This document shows positions 52,634 through 60,883 of a DNA stretch of 64,000 nucleotides, piece after piece (position 1 is the first letter of the stretch; each line of letters begins with the position of its first letter). The notes under the pieces were generated by a model. It made no database searches. It saw only the letters and a program-made list of their open reading frames with translations, and had not been told where the DNA came from. Location: assembly GCF_947487805.1 (NCBI RefSeq), contig NZ_CANKXW010000001.1, positions 309,501-373,500 of the forward strand, given 5' to 3'. The position numbers were made by a program, and so were the translations under genes. The DNA comes from an uncultured Tateyamaria sp. (GTDB taxonomy: Bacteria > Pseudomonadota > Alphaproteobacteria > Rhodobacterales > Rhodobacteraceae).

Positions 52634-54951
52634 GCGCGGGCTCTTTCTCTTTTCGGGTCGATGAAGGGCACGGTCACGACCGTGGCGGACAGGCGTTTCA
52701 TGCGTCCGTCCAGCTGGCCGACATCGACCAGACCGCCGGGTGTGGCGTGTTCGACGGACAGGCGCGCCATGGCGATGGCGTGTCCCAGCATCGGGGATTT
52801 GGTGGCCGAGGTGACCTGACCGATCTGGCGTTCACCCTTGAAGACAGGCGCGCCGTGGACAGGCACGTCGTCGCAATCGAGGTGCAGGCCCACCAGCGCC
52901 CGGCGGGGCGACTGGGCGTTGCGGCGCAATGCGGCGTCACCGACAAAGGTCGTTTTTCGCAGATCGACGGCGAACCCCAGTCCGGCCTCGAACGCGTCGC
53001 AGCCTGCGGTGAACTCGGCCCCGCTGGCGGCCAGACCGGCCTCGATCCGGATGGTTTCGAGGGCGGCGGACCCCATGGGTTTGAGCCCGAATTCCGCGCC
53101 CGCTTCCATCAGCGCATCCCAGAGCGGCAGCGCGTTGTCGCGCGAGCAGAAGAGTTCGTAGCCCAGTTCGCCGGTATACCCGCTGCGGGTGAGCAGAAAG
53201 GGGATGCCCTCGCGGTCGTTGAGGCGGGCGACGGTCGCGCCGAACCACTTGAGTTGGTCGAGGTTGGGCACGTGCGGCTGGGTAAAGACCAGCTTGCGCA
53301 GGATGTCGCGGGATTTCGGCCCTTGCAGGGCGAGGTTGGGCAGCGCGCCTTGCAGGTCGTGGATGCGCACCTGCATGTCATGCTCGGCCGCGAGGCTATT
53401 GAGCCAGGTGCCACTTTCTTCGGAGCCGCAGCACCAGCGGAACAGGTGATCGGACAGCCGGAACAGGGTGCCGTCGTCGATGACCTCGCCGCTTTCGTCG
53501 CACATCAGCGCGTAGGTGCCGCGCCAGACCGCCAGTTTCGAGATGTCGCGCGTCATGGCCAGTTGCAGCAGCCGTTCGGCGTCGGGCCCGATCACGTCGA
53601 ACTTGCGCAGCCCGCTCATGTCTTGCAGCGTCGCGGCCTCGCGGCAGGCCCAGTATTCGCCTTGGGTGCCATAGCTGGGAAAGGCGATGGGCGACCACAG
53701 GTCGCGCGCGGGCGCAAACTGATCCGTCAGCGGGGCGAGGCGTTCGTGAAACGCGGAAGGTTGCGAGATCTGCATCGGCGCGTCTTCTTTCTTGCGGTAG
53801 GCGATGGCCTGCATAACCTTGGTCTCGGGGCGGTAGATGCGGACATGCACGTCCGTGGGGTTCCAGCCATTGATCGGATCGATATCGTCCGGGCAGGCGG
53901 TGGTGACGCAGATCAAGTCGTCCAGCGCCCGCATCGTGACATAGTCCCCCGGTCGCGACCAGGATTCCGCCGTTTGCAGGTGGTGGTGCGGATCGATCCA
54001 CGTGTTCCAGAAAAAGTTGATGGCGGGCCAGCCCGCCCGTGCGCCGACACCGTAGGGGGCCAGCGCGTTCGAGATGTTGTCCGAGCAGTTCACGTGGCCC
54101 GGAAACCCGCGTTCCTCGTAGCCGCGCGCGGTGCAGGCAAGGCCGAATGTGTCGTGGCGTCCGCAGGTATCCTGCACCACCTGCAACAGCGGCTTCATCG
54201 CGCCGTCATAGAATTTGTCGAACAGGCCCGGCCCCGGAAAGGCGCGGCGCACCATGGACCGGGTCGTGGTGCCGTCGATCATCCATTCGGTCCCGGCGTC
54301 GAGCGCGGATTTGCGAAACGCCTGAAAGTCGGAACATTGCTGTCCGTCCACGTCGATGATCTGAAGGATCTCGCCCTCACGCACCTCGTAGGCCATGGCC
54401 GAGGCGCGCGAGACGGTGAATTCCGTGCGCACGTCGCCCAAGGCTGGCGGAAGGGTCCGCCCTCCGCCTGCACGTTTCAACGACAGCTTGACCGTGTCCA
54501 CCGATTGGCCCCCGACCAGCGCACCATGAGACAGCGGCAGGGCGACAACCACATCGCAGGCCTGCGGCGCCTTGAGCACCAGCGGCTCCGTCAGCCCGTC
54601 GATGCAGGTCGCGTGGAACGGGCCAGTGGGGTCGGCCCCGTTCGCCGCCAGCCACCCGGTCAGCGGGCGGTGGTCAAAGTCGTCCAGTGATACGGGCGAT
54701 GGCGCGGGCAGGCCAAACGCCGCCTCGATCCGCCCGCCGCGCGGCCCGAATGCGGCCAGTGCAAGCCGCGCGCGCGGGGCGTGTTCACCGATCTGGAGAA
54801 TGTCGCCCGCCGCAAGGGACAACCGCACGCAGCCGCGCGGCTCTATATACTGTGCAACGGGGGCGCCGATGTCCTGAAACCCGGCAAAGTTCCGGCCATG
54901 GCGCTGATGCCCCATGTTCGAAAACGTCCGTATGACGGTTTGATCAACCAC
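52630..54951 (-). CDS. DUF1989 - GcvT (aminomethyltransferase) fusion enzyme
   Basis: A 773-residue two-domain protein. An N-terminal stretch (1-165) of unassigned fold is followed by a DUF1989 (urea-carboxylase-associated) domain (about 165-350) with conserved Cys/His in QQCSDF, HVNCSDN and TACPDDI. Residues about 400-765 form a GcvT/DmdA-type folate-dependent transferase with the catalytic IDDGTLFRL region. DUF1989 proteins include the carboxyguanidine deiminases CgdAB. The fusion suggests a route that removes both a C1 unit and an amino or guanidino group from an imported methylated amine. It starts at a GTG with AAGGAA upstream, is the first gene of the importer operon and faces a LacI-type regulator. 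Confidence 0.85.
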   Translation of the reverse strand: MVDQTVIRTFSNMGHQRHGRNFAGFQDIGAPVAQYIEPRGCVRLSLAAGDILQIGEHAPRARLALAAFGPRGGRIEAAFGLPAPSPVSLDDFDHRPLTGWLAANGADPTGPFHATCIDGLTEPLVLKAPQACDVVVALPLSHGALVGGQSVDTVKLSLKRAGGGRTLPPALGDVRTEFTVSRASAMAYEVREGEILQIIDVDGQQCSDFQAFRKSALDAGTEWMIDGTTTRSMVRRAFPGPGLFDKFYDGAMKPLLQVVQDTCGRHDTFGLACTARGYEERGFPGHVNCSDNISNALAPYGVGARAGWPAINFFWNTWIDPHHHLQTAESWSRPGDYVTMRALDDLICVTTACPDDIDPINGWNPTDVHVRIYRPETKVMQAIAYRKKEDAPMQISQPSAFHERLAPLTDQFAPARDLWSPIAFPSYGTQGEYWACREAATLQDMSGLRKFDVIGPDAERLLQLAMTRDISKLAVWRGTYALMCDESGEVIDDGTLFRLSDHLFRWCCGSEESGTWLNSLAAEHDMQVRIHDLQGALPNLALQGPKSRDILRKLVFTQPHVPNLDQLKWFGATVARLNDREGIPFLLTRSGYTGELGYELFCSRDNALPLWDALMEAGAEFGLKPMGSAALETIRIEAGLAASGAEFTAGCDAFEAGLGFAVDLRKTTFVGDAALRRNAQSPRRALVGLHLDCDDVPVHGAPVFKGERQIGQVTSATKSPMLGHAIAMARLSVEHATPGGLVDVGQLDGRMKRLSATVVTVPFIDPKRERARA

Positions 54952-54975
54952 TGAATTTCCTTGTGGAATCGTTTA

Positions 54976-54989
54976 TGAAACCAGTTTCA
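54976..54989. promoter_or_regulatory. LacI-type operator 1
   Basis: TGAAAC-CA-GTTTCA is a perfect 6-bp inverted repeat with a 2-base spacer, in the intergenic region of the divergent fusion-enzyme and LacI genes. Together with operator 2, 21 bp away centre to centre, it forms two sites on the same helix face. Confidence 0.8.
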
Positions 54990-54996
54990 AGGCTTG

Positions 54997-55010
54997 TGTA
55001 ACTAGTTTCA
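54997..55010. promoter_or_regulatory. LacI-type operator 2
   Basis: TGTAAC-TA-GTTTCA matches operator 1 at 12 of 14 bases. It starts 21 bases after it (two helical turns), allowing side-by-side binding of two dimers and control of both divergent transcripts. Confidence 0.75.
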
Positions 55011-55065
55011 CATGTCAAGAAATTCTGCGTTGCGTTCTTTCCGAAGAACCATGAAAGTGCTTGTC

Positions 55066-56070
55066 ATGCCGCAACAACGGTCAAAATTTCGAAGCAATAT
55101 GCGGGATGTGGCGCGCCATGCCGGGGTGTCGGTGGCGACCGTGTCGCGGGTGTTGAACGGCACCAGCCCGGTGTCGGTCGAGACGCGGCGACGGGTCGAG
55201 GCTTCGGTCGAGGCGTTGAATTTCGTGCCCAGCCCTTCGGCGCGGGCCATCAACAGCGGGCGGACCCATATCATCGGCGCGCTGGTGCCAACGCTGGATC
55301 ACGCGATCTTTGCCCGTTATCTGCACGCGCTCGAAGAAGAGCTGGCCATGTGCGGTCTGTCGCTGGTGGTGGCCACAACGGGTGGCGATCCCGATCTGGA
55401 GGCCAAGCGTGCCGAAGATCTGATGAACCTCGGGATCGAGGGGCTGATCGTGTCGGGCATCACGCACAGCGCTGCGTTCGAACAGGGCGTACGGCGGCGA
55501 AGCCTGCCAGTGATCGCGACATCCTATTTCGCGCCGGGCCATGACCTGCCCACGATTGGCTATGACAATGCGTCAATTGCGCGGATGGCGCTGGATCACC
55601 TGACCGCGCTGGGCCACCGGAACATCGCGGTGTTGCACGGCCCCGTCGACACAAACGACCGGACGCGCGCGCGCATTGCGGCGCTGCAGGACAAGGCCCC
55701 CCCGGAGGCGACATTCGTCGAGCGTCCGCTGCTGTACGAGGCGGCGGCGGATTGTGCGCAGGAGATTTTCCGTCAGGATAGTGGTGTGACGGCTCTCTTG
55801 TGTGCGTCGGACGTTCTGGCGCTGGGCGCTTTGTTCGGGTTGCAGTCGCTGGGGGTCGCGATTCCGGACAGTATTTCGGTGATCGGGATGGAGGACCTGC
55901 CCGCGTCGCGGTCCACCTCGCCTGCGCTGACCAGTATCCAGCTACCTTTGGACGAAATGGGGCGGCAGACCGCGCGTGCGCTGCACCGCTGGATCGAAGA
56001 GGGTACGCGCCCCGAGGCGGTGCATCTGCCCTCGCGCCTTGTGGTGCGCGGGTCGACCGGCCCCGTGTGA
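55066..56070 (+). CDS. LacI-family transcriptional regulator
   Basis: A 334-residue LacI/GalR repressor with N-terminal HTH MRDVARHAGVSVATVSRVLNG and hinge region ARAINSGRT, then a periplasmic-binding-type effector domain (IIGALVPTLDHAIFARYLH; ALLCASDVLALGAL; SVIGMEDLPASRSTSPALT). It is divergent from the fusion-enzyme/importer operon and should control it and itself through the palindromes in 54976-55010. The start is uncertain: ATG at 55066 (GAAAG upstream) or 55051. The effector is probably the imported amine or its product; this is inference. Confidence 0.87.
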   Translation: MPQQRSKFRSNMRDVARHAGVSVATVSRVLNGTSPVSVETRRRVEASVEALNFVPSPSARAINSGRTHIIGALVPTLDHAIFARYLHALEEELAMCGLSLVVATTGGDPDLEAKRAEDLMNLGIEGLIVSGITHSAAFEQGVRRRSLPVIATSYFAPGHDLPTIGYDNASIARMALDHLTALGHRNIAVLHGPVDTNDRTRARIAALQDKAPPEATFVERPLLYEAAADCAQEIFRQDSGVTALLCASDVLALGALFGLQSLGVAIPDSISVIGMEDLPASRSTSPALTSIQLPLDEMGRQTARALHRWIEEGTRPEAVHLPSRLVVRGSTGPV

Positions 56071-56077
56071 CGCGAGG

Positions 56078-57235
56078 CTAGCCCGCGAGGTAATCCATTG
56101 CCGCCTGCACCCCGCCCTTGGCAAAGGGCGTGCCGGATTTCGCAAGGCCCATTTCCACGCCGCACAGGGTGCCCATCAGCATCAGGTCGTTGAAATCGCC
56201 CAGATGTCCGATGCGGAACACCTTGTCTGCGACCTTGTTCAGGCCGGTGCCCAGCGACATGTCGAAACTGTCGAGGATCTGGCCGCGCAGGGCGTCGGCA
56301 CCGGCCTTGTCCGGCATCACCACCGCCGTCAGCGCATTGGACCGTTCCGCCGGGTTGGCGGCCAGGATTTCTAGGCCCCATGCCTCGACCGCGATCCGGG
56401 TCGCCGTGGCGTGGCGGGTGTGGCGGGCAAAGACGTTGTCCAACCCCTCTTCGGCCAGCATGTCGAGCGCCTCGCGCAGACCGTAGAGGAGCGTGGTCGC
56501 GGGGGTGTACGGAAAGAACCCGCTTTCGTTCGGGCCGGCCATGTCGCGCCAGTCCCAATAGGACCGCCGGTCGCCGCCCGCCTCGCACGCGGCCCATGCC
56601 TTGGGCGAGATTGCGTTGAACGACAGACCGGGGGGCAGCATCAGCCCCTTTTGAGATCCGGCGACCACTACGTCCACACCCCACGCATCCGTCTGGAAAT
56701 CGATGGAGCCCAGCGACGAGATCGTATCGACCATCAACAGGGCCGGGTGCCCTGCGGCATCGATCGCTGCACGCACCGCCGCGATGTCGGATGTGATGCC
56801 CGTGGCGGTGTCGTTGTGCACGACGCAGACGGCCTTGATCCGGTGGCCGGTATCCGCGGTCAGTTGGGCGCCAATCGCTTCGGCGTTGGCGCCGTGTCGC
56901 CAGTCGCCCTGCATGAAGACCGGGTCGTATCCCAGCTTGGTCGCCATGTTCTTCCACAGGGTGGCGAATTGCCCGGTTTCGTACATCAGCACCTGATCGC
57001 CGGGGGCGAGCACGTTGACCAGTGCCGCCTCCCATGCGCCGGTGCCGGAAGCGGGGTAGATCACCACGTGGTTCTCGGTTTGAAAGACGGACCTCAGGTC
57101 GCGGAGCAGCCCGCGGCCCAGTTCCGCAAATTCCGGCCCGCGGTGATCCATGACGGCGCGGTGCATGGCCCGCAGGATCCGGTCGGGCGTGTTTGTCGGG
57201 CCTGGAATTTGCAGAAAATGACGTCCGGATCGCAT
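56078..57235 (-). CDS. Class V aminotransferase (serine-glyoxylate / aspartate-glyoxylate type)
   Basis: A 385-residue PLP enzyme of the SgaA/BhcA/alanine-glyoxylate group: IPGPTNTPDRILRAM at the start, HNDTATG and LMVDTISSLGS before the PLP lysine in VVAGSQKGLMLPPG, and GTGLNKVADKVFRIGHLGD near the end. The family transfers amino groups from Ser, Asp or Ala to glyoxylate. In BhcA the donor is aspartate; which donor is used here is not evident. It is convergent with lacI with a 7-base gap and divergent from the FAD/Fe-S gene. It could remove the amino group of a compound processed by the neighbouring operon. Confidence 0.88.
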   Translation of the reverse strand: MRSGRHFLQIPGPTNTPDRILRAMHRAVMDHRGPEFAELGRGLLRDLRSVFQTENHVVIYPASGTGAWEAALVNVLAPGDQVLMYETGQFATLWKNMATKLGYDPVFMQGDWRHGANAEAIGAQLTADTGHRIKAVCVVHNDTATGITSDIAAVRAAIDAAGHPALLMVDTISSLGSIDFQTDAWGVDVVVAGSQKGLMLPPGLSFNAISPKAWAACEAGGDRRSYWDWRDMAGPNESGFFPYTPATTLLYGLREALDMLAEEGLDNVFARHTRHATATRIAVEAWGLEILAANPAERSNALTAVVMPDKAGADALRGQILDSFDMSLGTGLNKVADKVFRIGHLGDFNDLMLMGTLCGVEMGLAKSGTPFAKGGVQAAMDYLAG

Positions 57236-57294
57236 GACAAGCCCCTAATTTCGTTGCAATTGTGGTGGTCGGAGCAGAGAATGTTCAGCATGTG

Positions 57295-57306
57295 AGGTCA
57301 AGACCT
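57295..57306 (+). promoter_or_regulatory. Small palindrome overlapping the ribosome site of the FAD/Fe-S gene
   Basis: AGGTC-AA-GACCT, ending one base before the start codon and including the GAGG ribosome site. It may serve as an operator or RNA hairpin for the dehydrogenase gene. The 72-base region from 57236 otherwise shows only A/T-rich promoter-like sequence. Confidence 0.35.
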
Positions 57307-57307
57307 A

Positions 57308-60115
57308 ATGGCAGATTACGAGGCTCTCGCGCGGCAGATCGAAGGCGAGGTGCTGACCGGCAGGTTTGACCGGGGGCGCTATGCCACCGACGCGTCCATT
57401 TACCAGATCACGCCGCGCGCTGTCGTGGTCCCCAAGCGCTGGGAGGACGTGGAGGCGACCCTTGCCTTTGCGCGGGCCGCGGGTGTGCCGGTCCTGCCGC
57501 GCGGTGGCGGGACATCGCAGTCCGGGCAGACCGTGGGCGATGCCATCGTCATCGATTTTACCAAGCATCTGAACCGAGTTCTGGACTATGATCCGCAAGC
57601 CAGACGGGTCCGTGTGGAGCCGGGTCTGGTGCTGGATGATCTGAACCGGCATCTGGCGGGCGATGACCTGTGGTTTCCCGTGGATGTGTCCACCGCCTCG
57701 CGCGCGACGCTGGGCGGGATGGCCGCAAACAATTCCTGCGGGTCGCGGTCGATCCGCTATGGCAAGATGCGGGACAATCTGGTGTCGCTGGATGCGATGC
57801 TGGCAGACGGGTCCGTACGTTCATTTGGGTCACAACCGGCGGACGATGCGCTTGACCGCGACATGATCGCGCTGGCCGCGCGCGAGGCGGACGAGATCGC
57901 GGCGCGGTTCCCCGATGTGTCGCGGCGCGTGGGGGGCTACAACATCGACGCGCTGGTTGGTGACGCGCCCAATATGGCGCACCTGATGGTGGGGTCCGAA
58001 GGCACGCTGGGCGTGACGCAATCCGTGACGCTGTCGCTGTCGCCACGGCTGGGGGCCAAGACGCTGGGCGTCTGCCATTTCCCGACATTCCATGCCGCGA
58101 TGGACGCGGCGCAGCATATCGTCAACCTGGGGCCCGTCGCCGTCGAACTGGTCGATGAAAACATGATCCGGCTGGGCCGCGATATCCCGCAGTTCCGGCC
58201 CATCGTCGATGCCTTTGTGCGGGGGAACCCCGATGCGCTGCTCTTGGTGGAATTTGCCGAAGATCCGGCCGAAAACCGCCGTCGCCTGACGGCGCTGGGG
58301 GATCTGATGGCGCAGCTGGGATTTCGCTGGGGCGATCCGGGCAAGCAGGACGGCGGTGTGGTCGAGGCGGAAGACCCGGCCTTTCAGGCGCGCATCTGGG
58401 GGGTGCGGACGCAGGGGCTGAACATCATGATGTCGATGCGATCCGAGGGCAAGCCGGTGTCCTTTGTGGAGGATTGCGCCGTCCCGCTGGAGCATCTGGC
58501 CGCCTTTACCGACCAGTTGACGCAGGTGTTTCGCAAACATGGCACCGATGGCACGTGGTACGCGCACGCTTCGGTCGGCCTGCTGCACGTGCGGCCCGTG
58601 TTGAACCTGCGGCAGGATTTGGGTGTGCGGCAGATGCGGGCGATTGCCGAAGAGGCCTTTGACCTCGTGGCGCGGTACAAGGGATCGCATTCTGGCGAGC
58701 ATGGGGATGGCATTGTCAGGTCGGAATTCCACGAACGCATGTTCGGGGCGCGGATGGTGCGGACATTTGAGGCGGTCAAGGATCGGTTCGACCCGGATGG
58801 CGTGCTGAACCCCGGCAAGATTGTGCGCGCGCCGCGCATGGACGACCGCAGCCTGATGCGCTGGCCGCCCGATTTCCGGCAGGACACGCCCGCCACCGTC
58901 TTTGACTGGTCCGCATGGCCGGGCGGGCTGAGCGGTGCGGCCGAGATGTGCAACAATAACGGCGCGTGCCGGAAAAGCGTTGGCGGCGGCATGTGCCCGT
59001 CCTTTCGCGCCACGGGCAACGAGATCGACCTGACGCGGGGACGGGCCAACACCATGCGGCTGGCCTTGACCGGGCGGCTGGGTGATGACGCGCTGGCCTC
59101 GGACGAGATGGCGGCCACCATGAAGCTCTGCGTGGGCTGCAAGGCCTGCAAAAGCGAATGTCCGATGTCCGTCGATATGGCCAGGATGAAGATCGAGGCG
59201 CAGGCGGCGCACTATGCCAGACACGGCGCCAGCCCGCGCAGTCGCGCGATTGCGCATCTGCCTGCGCTGGCGCCATGGGCCGCACGGCTGCGCCCCTTGG
59301 CCAACGCGGTGACGGGCGTGCCGCAGTTGGCCGCCTTGGCGGGGATCAGCCCCGCGCGCCGGTTGCCTGCGTTCCGCAAACCTTTTGTCGGGCGCGCGAC
59401 GGGCGAGGTGATGCTCTTTGCCGATACGTTCAATCGCTATTTCGATCCCGGCACGCTGGAGGCGGCGCAGCGTGTCATAGAACATACGGGTGCGTCTGTG
59501 GGCGTGCTCTCTGCGCCGGGCAGGGCGCTCTGTTGCGGGCGCACCTACCTGTCGGCGGGGATGACAGACCGGGCGCTGGAGGAAATGCGACGCACGACAG
59601 ATGTCTTTCGTGCCGCGCTGGACGCAGGCCAGACCATTGTGGGGCTTGAGCCGTCCTGCACCCTGATGTTCCGCGATGAAGCGCCAAACCTGATCGCCGA
59701 TTGGACCGAAGAGATGGGCAAGCGGGTGCTGACCTTTGCCGAATATGTCGTAACCGCGCCGCTGGACGATCTACGGCTGTCGTCGACGCAGGCGCTGGTG
59801 CACGGGCACTGCCATCAAAAGGCGCTGGGGGTCGCGGATGCGACCGTCGCCGCGCTGAACCGGATCGAGGGTGTGGACGCGTCGATGATTGCCTCGGCTT
59901 GCTGTGGCATGGCCGGACCTTTCGGGTATCAGGCCGAGACGGAGGCCGTCTCGCGCGATATGGCGGAGCTGTCCCTCGCCCCGGCGGTGCGGGCGGCATC
60001 GCCGGACACATGCGTCGTGGCGGACGGGTTTTCCTGCCGCTGCCAGATCCGCGATGTCACCGCGCGCAAGGCGCAGTCCCTTGCCAGCGTGCTGGCGCAG
60101 GCGCTGCCGCAATGA
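57308..60115 (+). CDS. FAD- and Fe-S-binding 2-hydroxyacid dehydrogenase-like protein
   Basis: A 935-residue fusion of the parts of glycolate oxidase/D-lactate dehydrogenase. From the N-terminus: FAD_binding_4 (PRGGGTSQSGQTVGDAI, about residue 63), FAD-oxidase C-terminal domain with the active-site HSGEHGDGI (about 460), a ferredoxin pair (CNNNGACRK and CVGCKACKSECPM), and a heterodisulfide-reductase-type CCG pair (ALCCGRTYLSAGM and ASACCGMAGPFGY). Such enzymes oxidise D-lactate, D-2-hydroxyglutarate, glycolate or (S)-sulfolactate and feed the quinone pool. Adjacent sulfite-exporter and sauST-like genes make a sulfonated hydroxyacid plausible, not shown. Confidence 0.88.
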   Translation: MADYEALARQIEGEVLTGRFDRGRYATDASIYQITPRAVVVPKRWEDVEATLAFARAAGVPVLPRGGGTSQSGQTVGDAIVIDFTKHLNRVLDYDPQARRVRVEPGLVLDDLNRHLAGDDLWFPVDVSTASRATLGGMAANNSCGSRSIRYGKMRDNLVSLDAMLADGSVRSFGSQPADDALDRDMIALAAREADEIAARFPDVSRRVGGYNIDALVGDAPNMAHLMVGSEGTLGVTQSVTLSLSPRLGAKTLGVCHFPTFHAAMDAAQHIVNLGPVAVELVDENMIRLGRDIPQFRPIVDAFVRGNPDALLLVEFAEDPAENRRRLTALGDLMAQLGFRWGDPGKQDGGVVEAEDPAFQARIWGVRTQGLNIMMSMRSEGKPVSFVEDCAVPLEHLAAFTDQLTQVFRKHGTDGTWYAHASVGLLHVRPVLNLRQDLGVRQMRAIAEEAFDLVARYKGSHSGEHGDGIVRSEFHERMFGARMVRTFEAVKDRFDPDGVLNPGKIVRAPRMDDRSLMRWPPDFRQDTPATVFDWSAWPGGLSGAAEMCNNNGACRKSVGGGMCPSFRATGNEIDLTRGRANTMRLALTGRLGDDALASDEMAATMKLCVGCKACKSECPMSVDMARMKIEAQAAHYARHGASPRSRAIAHLPALAPWAARLRPLANAVTGVPQLAALAGISPARRLPAFRKPFVGRATGEVMLFADTFNRYFDPGTLEAAQRVIEHTGASVGVLSAPGRALCCGRTYLSAGMTDRALEEMRRTTDVFRAALDAGQTIVGLEPSCTLMFRDEAPNLIADWTEEMGKRVLTFAEYVVTAPLDDLRLSSTQALVHGHCHQKALGVADATVAALNRIEGVDASMIASACCGMAGPFGYQAETEAVSRDMAELSLAPAVRAASPDTCVVADGFSCRCQIRDVTARKAQSLASVLAQALPQ

Positions 60116-60124
60116 GGGTGCACA

Positions 60125-60883
60125 ATGCTTGAAACCTTTCTGCCCACGCTGGACCCGGCCAGTGCAGCCTATCTTGCCGTCGTCTTTCTGGTTGCCGGTG
60201 TGGTCAAGGGGTTCCTCGGCATTGGCCTGCCAGCGGCGGCCATGGCGCTGCTGACCCTCTATCTTGAGCCGACCGAGGCGATCCCGCTTTTGTGGTTGCC
60301 GATCCTGGCGACCAACACGCTGCAATTCCTGCGCGCGCCAGAGAAGGCTGCGGTGGCGCGCGACTATGCGTGGTTTGCGGTGATGATCGTGGCGAGCATC
60401 TTCGTGACGTCGATGTTCATCGCTGACTATCCCACTGCCTTTCTGACCGTGGCCATCGGCGTGGCGATGGTGGTGTTTTCGCTGAACCTGCTCTTGGGTG
60501 TCAAACTGAACATCGGGCCGGGGCGCGGCTGGCAGGTGGGGTTTGGCCTTGTGTCCGGCGTGCTGGGCGGGATCAGTTCGATCTGGTCGCCGCCCGTGGC
60601 GATGTATCTGGTGGCGCGTGGTGTGTCCAAGGAACGGTTCATCGCGGCCACTGGGTTTCTGTTTCTGGCCGGATGCCTGCCGCTTGGCGCGGGGCAGGTC
60701 ATCGCGGGGATCCTGACAATGCCAGTCCTGCTCAAGTCACTTGTGGGGTTGGGCATCGTTCTGGTCGGGTTCCGCATCGGGGAAATCCTGCGCGGGCGGG
60801 TGTCGCAGACGCATTTCCGGCGCGCGGTCCTGATCGCGTTCCTGATCATGGGCGTGCGGTTGATCGCGATCGGGGTTTTCTGA
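60125..60883 (+). CDS. TauE/SafE family anion (sulfite) exporter
   Basis: A 252-residue membrane protein with about eight helices and the TauE/SafE hallmark VVKGFLGIGLPAAAMALL at the first helix pair, repeated as GVLGGISSIWSPPVAMYL in the second half. Members export sulfite or sulfoacetate from cells degrading taurine or other C2 sulfonates. The gene begins 9 bases after the FAD/Fe-S gene and probably shares its transcript; it is convergent with the CoA-ligase gene, their stop codons touching. Confidence 0.88.
   Translation: MLETFLPTLDPASAAYLAVVFLVAGVVKGFLGIGLPAAAMALLTLYLEPTEAIPLLWLPILATNTLQFLRAPEKAAVARDYAWFAVMIVASIFVTSMFIADYPTAFLTVAIGVAMVVFSLNLLLGVKLNIGPGRGWQVGFGLVSGVLGGISSIWSPPVAMYLVARGVSKERFIAATGFLFLAGCLPLGAGQVIAGILTMPVLLKSLVGLGIVLVGFRIGEILRGRVSQTHFRRAVLIAFLIMGVRLIAIGVF

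Noticed and set aside
57236-57307. An extra LacI operator for the aminotransferase/dehydrogenase pair
   Set aside because: The region has TTTCGTTGCAATTG and AGGTC-AA-GACCT, neither of which resembles the TGAAAC-NN-GTTTCA operators.
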